A stretch of DNA of 36,147 nucleotides from Alphaproteobacteria bacterium (GTDB lineage Bacteria > Pseudomonadota > Alphaproteobacteria > Rhodobacterales > Rhodobacteraceae). The DNA lies in assembly GCA_030428915.1 (NCBI GenBank), contig JAUIDM010000006.1:1-36147 (forward strand), given 5' to 3'. A program made the translations under genes and the position numbers. A model generated the notes under the pieces. It saw only the letters and a program-made list of their open reading frames with translations. It did no database searches and was not told the DNA's origin. Positions 30,922 through 36,147 of the stretch are shown in pieces. Position 1 is the stretch's first letter, and each line of letters begins with the position of its first letter.

Positions 30922-31472
30922 TCCTTCGCGCTCTCCTCGATGAAACGCACCTTGCCGATATGCGGCAGGTTGCGGTTTCTCTGGGCGAAGTCGATGCCGT
31001 AGCCCACGACGAACTCGTCCGGAATCTCGAACCCGGTCCATGTCGCCTTGATCGGCACCTCGCGGCGCGAAGGCTTGTCGAGAAGTGCGCAGACCTCAAG
31101 CCGCTTCGGTTCACGCGAACGCAGGAGGTTGACCACGTGGTGCAGCGTGAAGCCTGTATCCACGATATCCTCAACCACAAGCACGTCGCGGCCCGAAATC
31201 TCGCCCCTCAGATCCTTGAGAATGCGCACCTCGCGGCTCGACTCCATCGCATCGCCATAGGACGAAGCCTCCAGGAAATCGACCTCCACCGGCAGGTCGA
31301 TCTCGCGCACGAGGTCCGCGATGAAGACGAAGGATCCGCGCAGAAGGCCGACGACGACAAGTTTGTCGGTGCCCTTGAAAGCTTTGGTGATCTCCTTGGC
31401 CAAAGCCTCCACCCGTGCGGCAATGGACTTTGCGGATATCATTTCGTCGATGACGTAATCGCGATGCGGCAT
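30918..31472 (-). CDS. hpt: Hypoxanthine phosphoribosyltransferase
   Basis: [21 protein letters not shown]...[12 protein letters not shown]...[25 protein letters not shown] motif. Confidence 0.94.
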   Translation of the reverse strand: MPHRDYVIDEMISAKSIAARVEALAKEITKAFKGTDKLVVVGLLRGSFVFIADLVREIDLPVEVDFLEASSYGDAMESSREVRILKDLRGEISGRDVLVVEDIVDTGFTLHHVVNLLRSREPKRLEVCALLDKPSRREVPIKATWTGFEIPDEFVVGYGIDFAQRNRNLPHIGKVRFIEESAKE

Positions 31473-31537
31473 GCGGCCCCCTTGAATTCCCTTCTCCATT
31501 TAGCGAGATGGGGCAACGGAGTCACCAAGGACGCGCG

Positions 31538-31993
31538 ATGCCAACCCATTCGGAAACCCGCGTGATGCCTTACACGGCACGCCAGATGTATGATCTGGTG
31601 GCCGATGTCGGACGCTACCCGGAATTTCTGCCCTGGACCGCCGCCGCGCGCATCCGGTCGCGCAAGCCGCGCCCAGATGGGGCGGAGGTGATGGAGGCTG
31701 ATCTGGTGATCTCGTTCAAGGTCTTCCGCGAGCGGTTCGGCAGCCGGGTTGTGCTGTGGCCTGCCGAGAGCCGGATCGACACCGAGTATCTCGACGGGCC
31801 GTTTCATCACATGCGCTCGAACTGGGCCTTTCAAGATCGCGAAGAGGGCGGCTGCGAGGTCTCGTTCTTCGTCGATTTCGCGTTCCGGAACGCGATCCTG
31901 CAAAAGCTGATCGGCGTTGTCTTCGACGAGGCGATGCACCGGGTGGTCCGAGCCTTCGAAGAGCGGGCAAAGGTGCTTTACGGACCGGTTTGA
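31538..31993 (+). CDS. COQ10/RatA-like START-domain (ubiquinone-binding) protein
   Basis: MPTHSETRVMPYTARQMYDLVADVGRYPEFLPWTAAARI...VSFFVDFAFRNAILQKLIGVVFDEAMHRVVRAFEERAKVLYG. Confidence 0.88.
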   Translation: MPTHSETRVMPYTARQMYDLVADVGRYPEFLPWTAAARIRSRKPRPDGAEVMEADLVISFKVFRERFGSRVVLWPAESRIDTEYLDGPFHHMRSNWAFQDREEGGCEVSFFVDFAFRNAILQKLIGVVFDEAMHRVVRAFEERAKVLYGPV

Positions 31994-31999
31994 TTCAAA

Positions 32000-32028
32000 G
32001 GGAAACGGGCCTCAAGTGGCCTGTTCCC
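32000..32028. terminator. Possible bidirectional terminator between COQ10-like and amt genes
   Basis: GGGAAacgGGCC-tcaagt-GGCCtgTTCCC imperfect hairpin between convergent genes. Confidence 0.4.
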
Positions 32029-32046
32029 GGGATGCATCTCTCGCGC

Positions 32047-33225
32047 CTATGACGTGATGTCGTAGGCGCGCTCCCCGTGGGCCGAGATGTCGAGGCCGTT
32101 GAACTCTGTTTCCGCATCGACGCGGATGGGCGTCACAAGGCCCGCGATCTTGGCCAGAACCCAGGTGCCGGCGACGGTGAAGATGCCAACGATGGCTAGC
32201 GCACCGAGTTGCGCAATCCAGTCGCCCGCGCCGAACGCCGCGATCATGATCGTGCCGAAGATGCCGCCGACGCCATGAACGGCAAAGACGTCGAGCGTAT
32301 CGTCAATGCGGATCTTGTTGCGGACGAGGGCGACGGCCTCCTGGCAGAGAACGCCCGCGACCGCGCCGATCACCAGCGCTTCGATGGGGCCGACAAAACC
32401 TGACGCAGGCGTTATCGAGGCAAGCCCTGCGATGGTCCCGGTGACGAGGCCAACGAGTGAGGCCCGGCCGAACTTCACCCGTTCCCAGAGCGCCCAGGTC
32501 AGCGACGCGGTGGCCGCCGAGATATGCGTGACAGTAATCGCCATTGCGGCACCGCCATCGGCGGCAAGCTGCGAACCGCCGTTGAAGCCGAACCAGCCGA
32601 CCCAGAGAAGCCCCGCGCCGATGGCGACGAAGCCGGGATTGTGCGGTGGCGTGGTGCGGTTCTTGCGGGGCCCGATCATGACGGCCAGAACCAGCGCGGC
32701 CAGCCCTGCCGTCTCGTGCACGACGATGCCGCCCGCGAAGTCACGGGTGCCGATATCGCCGAAGATACCGCCATCGGACAGGAACCCGCCGCCCCAGATC
32801 CAATGGGCGACAGGGGCATAGATGCCGAGCATCCAGAGAGCTGAGAAGAGCAAGACGAAGCCGAACCCCACACGTTCGGCAAAGGCGCCGAGGAAGAGCG
32901 CGGGCGTTATGATGGCGAAGGTCATCTGGAAGGCGAAGAAGAGGACCTCGGGCAGGGTGCCCTTGATCGTCGTCGCATCAACGCCCATCAACAAGACACG
33001 GTCAAGGCCGCCCCAAACGGGGCCTTCATCACCGAAGGCAATGGAATAGCCGGCGATCAGCCACAGGACGCTCATCAGACAGGCGATAGCAAAGCACTGC
33101 ATGAAGACGGACAGAACGTTCCGCGCCCGCACGAGACCGCCATAGAATAGCGCGAGCCCGGGCAGCGTCATCAGAAGCACAAGGCCGGTGGCCACGATGA
33201 TCCAGGCTGTATCGGCGCCGTTCAT
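32047..33225 (-). CDS. amt: Ammonium transporter
   Basis: MNGADTAWIIVATGLVLLMTLPGLALFYGGLVRARNVLSVFMQCF...DFAGGIVVHETAGLAALV...FAVHGVGGIFGTI twin-His motifs. Confidence 0.96.
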   Translation of the reverse strand: MNGADTAWIIVATGLVLLMTLPGLALFYGGLVRARNVLSVFMQCFAIACLMSVLWLIAGYSIAFGDEGPVWGGLDRVLLMGVDATTIKGTLPEVLFFAFQMTFAIITPALFLGAFAERVGFGFVLLFSALWMLGIYAPVAHWIWGGGFLSDGGIFGDIGTRDFAGGIVVHETAGLAALVLAVMIGPRKNRTTPPHNPGFVAIGAGLLWVGWFGFNGGSQLAADGGAAMAITVTHISAATASLTWALWERVKFGRASLVGLVTGTIAGLASITPASGFVGPIEALVIGAVAGVLCQEAVALVRNKIRIDDTLDVFAVHGVGGIFGTIMIAAFGAGDWIAQLGALAIVGIFTVAGTWVLAKIAGLVTPIRVDAETEFNGLDISAHGERAYDITS

Positions 33226-33355
33226 GGAATGAAGTCCTTTCGCGTGTTGGCTCGCGATGGGAAAAGCGTGGGACAAATGCTGTGAAAAGCGGCATCTCAT
33301 CTGGACTTGCCGAAAATGGTGGCAATTCCAGAACTGCCCAAAAAACATGCGGTCC

Positions 33356-33371
33356 AGCACATCCTTTGCCT
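33356..33371 (-). promoter_or_regulatory. Weak sigma54-like -24/-12 element upstream of amt
   Basis: Minus strand AGGCAAAGGATGTGCT: GG-N10-GC geometry, partial match to TGGCAC-N5-TTGCW. Confidence 0.25.
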
Positions 33372-33392
33372 GGAATCTGACCGTTATCCGGA

Positions 33393-33866
33393 TCAGGAGC
33401 TTAGGGAAACCTTGATCAGATCCAGCGCGTGATCGACCGCAGCGCGGCGCACAGCGGCCCGCCCCAACGCGCCGAACTCGACCGTTTCTACGCGGGTAGC
33501 AGTTCCTGTCCGGGCGAGACCGAAACAGACCCGACCTTCGGGCTTGTGGTCCGATCCGCCCGGTCCGGCGATGCCCGTGACCGAAACGGCGATCGTGGCC
33601 GCAGAGCGCGCCAGAGCGCCTTCCGCCATCTCGCCTGCGACCTCTTCGCTGACGGCCCCGAACGTGTCGAGCGTTCTGGCCGCAACACCCAGCATGTCTG
33701 TCTTGGCCGCGTTGGAATAGGTCACGAAGCCCCGGTCAAACGCGTCCGATGACCCCGGGACATCCGTGATTGCGGCGGCGATCATGCCGCCGGTGCAGCT
33801 TTCAGCCGTGGCGATGATCGCCCCCTTGCCGCGGGCGAGCACGAGGAGCTGTTCGGCCCGGTTCAT
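33393..33866 (-). CDS. pncC: CinA-family nicotinamide-nucleotide amidohydrolase
   Basis: [43 protein letters not shown]...[23 protein letters not shown]. Confidence 0.93.
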   Translation of the reverse strand: MNRAEQLLVLARGKGAIIATAESCTGGMIAAAITDVPGSSDAFDRGFVTYSNAAKTDMLGVAARTLDTFGAVSEEVAGEMAEGALARSAATIAVSVTGIAGPGGSDHKPEGRVCFGLARTGTATRVETVEFGALGRAAVRRAAVDHALDLIKVSLSS

Positions 33867-34363
33867 GCGCCCATTAGTCCATGCGCCAGGCCCGCCGCGA
33901 TCATCGTGGCGACCCCGGCAAAGAGCCCGGCCCAGAGGTCGTCCTCCATCGTTCCAAAGGCGGTGTGCTTGCGGTCCGCGCGGCCTATGGGACCCGGTTT
34001 CCAGATGTCAAAGAGCCGGAAGAAGAGAAAGGCCGCGACCCAGCCCGGCCAGGGGAAGTGCCAGCTGTCGAGCCCCATCCACCAGAACCCGGCGGACGGA
34101 AACAGGAGCGCGATCCACTGACCCGCTACCTCGTCGATGACGATCTCGGACGGGTCCTTGTCGGTTTGACCCGCGACAGTTAGGGCCGTCGCCCAGAACC
34201 CGAGCGGCGTGATGATGAGCGTCGCCGCCAGCAGCAGCGGGAAATGCCCGATCCCGTGGACAAGAAGCCCGAGGGCCACCGCAACCGCCGAACCCCATGT
34301 TCCGGGCGCCGGGCGCAGAAGCCCCGTGCCGAACCAGGTGGCAAGAAGGCGGGGAAAGGTCAT
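33863..34363 (-). CDS. pgpA: Phosphatidylglycerophosphatase A
   Basis: [23 protein letters not shown]...[17 protein letters not shown]...[18 protein letters not shown]...[14 protein letters not shown]. Confidence 0.93.
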   Translation of the reverse strand: MTFPRLLATWFGTGLLRPAPGTWGSAVAVALGLLVHGIGHFPLLLAATLIITPLGFWATALTVAGQTDKDPSEIVIDEVAGQWIALLFPSAGFWWMGLDSWHFPWPGWVAAFLFFRLFDIWKPGPIGRADRKHTAFGTMEDDLWAGLFAGVATMIAAGLAHGLMGA

Positions 34364-35487
34364 GGCTTCATCAGCGTGACGGTGGCGAGGGCGGCGATAC
34401 CTTCCTCGCGGCCGGTGAAGCCCAACCGTTCTGAAGTGGTCGCCTTGACGCTGATCCGGTCGCGGCCCACGCCAATAATTCGCGCGAGTTCCGAAGCCAT
34501 TTCATGGGCGTGCGGTCCGATCTTCGGACGCTCGCAGACCAACGTCACATCGGCATTTGTAATCCGGTAGCCGTTGTCGCGGGCCATTTCTGCCGCATGG
34601 GCCAGGAAGATATGGCTCGCAGCGCCTTTCCACTGAGGGTCAGAAGGAGGGAAGTGGCGGCCGATGTCGCCCTCTGCCAGCGCGCCGTAGATGGCGTCTG
34701 TCAGAGCATGCATGCCGACATCTGCATCGGAATGGCCCAGCAGCGCCTTCGCATGCGGAACCCGCACGCCACAAAGCATCACATGATCGCCGTCGGTAAA
34801 GGCGTGAACGTCATAGCCGTTGCCGGTGCGGATATCCATGCCAGTTCCCAGCATCCGTTCGGCACGGGCGAAATCGCCGGGCCAGGTGAGTTTGATATTC
34901 TCCTCGTCGCCCTCGACGATGGCGACGTCAAGCCCCGCGGCAAGCGCCACCTCCACGTCATCGGCCGCTCCGCCCGGATGGGCGCGGTGCGCATCGAGGA
35001 TGGCGGGGAAGCGGAAGCCTTGCGGGGTCTGGGCGCGAAAGAGCCCGTCGCGCGGTTGAAGGCCGGTGACCTTCGCATCGGCCCCGGTCCAGAGTGCATC
35101 GGTGACGCCTAGGGCAGGGGCGGCTGCCGTCGCGGTTTCCAGCGCTGCCGTAACCCGGGCAATGACGGCGGCCGAAACCATCGGACGAGCCCCATCATGG
35201 ATCAGAACTTGGGATATTTCATTTGCGTCAATGGTTTCCAAGGCATTTTTCACAGATTCAAATCGTGTTTCGCCGCCCGCGACCAAGGTCGCCCGCCCGG
35301 CGAATTCGGCGATACCCCGTGCCATGTCATCGGGATGCAGGACGACGATGATCCGGCCCGCACCGCGAAAGGCCGCCACTGTCCGGGCCAGTACGCTTTG
35401 CCCGCTCAACATGCGCCACTGCTTGGGCTCGCCGCCCGCCCGTGTGCCGCGCCCTGCCGCGACGATGATGATTGCAGTACCGCTCAC
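34360..35487 (-). CDS. ispDF: Bifunctional IspD/IspF
   Basis: Isp[37 protein letters not shown]; Isp[54 protein letters not shown] start at 35487 inferred. Confidence 0.94.
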   Translation of the reverse strand: MSGTAIIIVAAGRGTRAGGEPKQWRMLSGQSVLARTVAAFRGAGRIIVVLHPDDMARGIAEFAGRATLVAGGETRFESVKNALETIDANEISQVLIHDGARPMVSAAVIARVTAALETATAAAPALGVTDALWTGADAKVTGLQPRDGLFRAQTPQGFRFPAILDAHRAHPGGAADDVEVALAAGLDVAIVEGDEENIKLTWPGDFARAERMLGTGMDIRTGNGYDVHAFTDGDHVMLCGVRVPHAKALLGHSDADVGMHALTDAIYGALAEGDIGRHFPPSDPQWKGAASHIFLAHAAEMARDNGYRITNADVTLVCERPKIGPHAHEMASELARIIGVGRDRISVKATTSERLGFTGREEGIAALATVTLMKP

Positions 35488-35675
35488 GTCTCTCTCCGTT
35501 TGCCCTGCTGTAATCTCCCCCGCGCGTGACGGCAATGCCCGGCCGTCGCGCATTGGAAAGGCAATGCGCCCAAAAATTGAGCAAAATGCGACCCGCCGCT
35601 GCCGCTCGCGGTGTTTCCGTTGCCTTTTTGCCAAAGTCTGCTTAGGACCGAGGCAGCTGCACAAGGATTAGGCAT

Positions 35676-36147
35676 TTGGCCCTGACGCTCGGCGAAATCA
35701 CACTGGACCCGCCGGTCTTCCTGGCACCGCTCGCGGGGATCACCGACCTGCCGTTCCGCCGTCTGGTGGCACGGTTCGGCGCAGGGCTTGTCGTGTCCGA
35801 GATGGTGGCCTCGGGTGAACTGCTTACGGATAAGCCCTCGGTCCGCGCAAAGGCGCGCACCGATCTGGGGCTTGGCGATGACACTGCAACCTCAGTCCAA
35901 CTCGCGGGACGTGAAGCTAGGGCAATGGCCGAGGCGGCGAAGGTCGTGGCCGATATGGGCGCGCGGATCATCGACATCAACATGGGATGCCCGGCAAAGA
36001 AGGTGACGGGCGGTCTGTCCGGTTCGGCGCTGATGCAGAACCTCGACCATGCGTTGACGCTGGTCGAGGCGGTCGTCGGCGCGGTGGATGTGCCGGTGAC
36101 GCTGAAATGCCGCCTTGGCTGGGATGTGGACTGCCTGAACGCGCCCG
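35676..36147 (+). CDS. dusB: tRNA-dihydrouridine synthase DusB (NifR3), truncated by window end
   Basis: TTG start: (M)ALTLGEITLDPPVFLAPLAGITDLPFRRLVARFGAGLVVSEMVASGELL...IIDINMGCPAKKVTGGLSGSALMQ...VPVTLKCRLGWD; not in the supplied ORF track. Confidence 0.92.
   Translation, partial: MALTLGEITLDPPVFLAPLAGITDLPFRRLVARFGAGLVVSEMVASGELLTDKPSVRAKARTDLGLGDDTATSVQLAGREARAMAEAAKVVADMGARIIDINMGCPAKKVTGGLSGSALMQNLDHALTLVEAVVGAVDVPVTLKCRLGWDVDCLNAP

Overview
Chromosomal segment of a high-GC alphaproteobacterium, most likely Rhodobacterales/Rhodobacteraceae judging by gene content and protein style. I call about 37 protein genes, mostly housekeeping: metA, fadL-like, DMT exporter, agmatinase family, TehA-like, guaB, rsmB, cckA, recA, alaS, class II glutamine amidotransferase, non-pyrrolysine MttB homologue, DUF6477/DUF6456 pair, katG-oxyR, aqpZ, lipA, cytochromes, hpt, COQ10-like, amt, cinA/pncC, pgpA, ispDF and a 3'-truncated dusB missing from the ORF track. 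No tRNA, rRNA, CRISPR, IS element or prophage was seen. The most interesting signals are regulatory. (1) An HTH/DUF6456 protein resembles GafA, the gene transfer agent activator, and has an internal start with a strong Shine-Dalgarno. (2) A perfect 11-bp inverted repeat lies over the start of the divergent DUF6477 gene. (3) Two exact CtrA-type TTAA-N7-TTAA boxes occur, one before cckA and one before a small secreted protein. (4) Several strong dyads sit in promoters or leaders (LysR/cytochrome c', guaB, mttB-like, fadL). All calls are from reading sequence and translations only; no database search was run.
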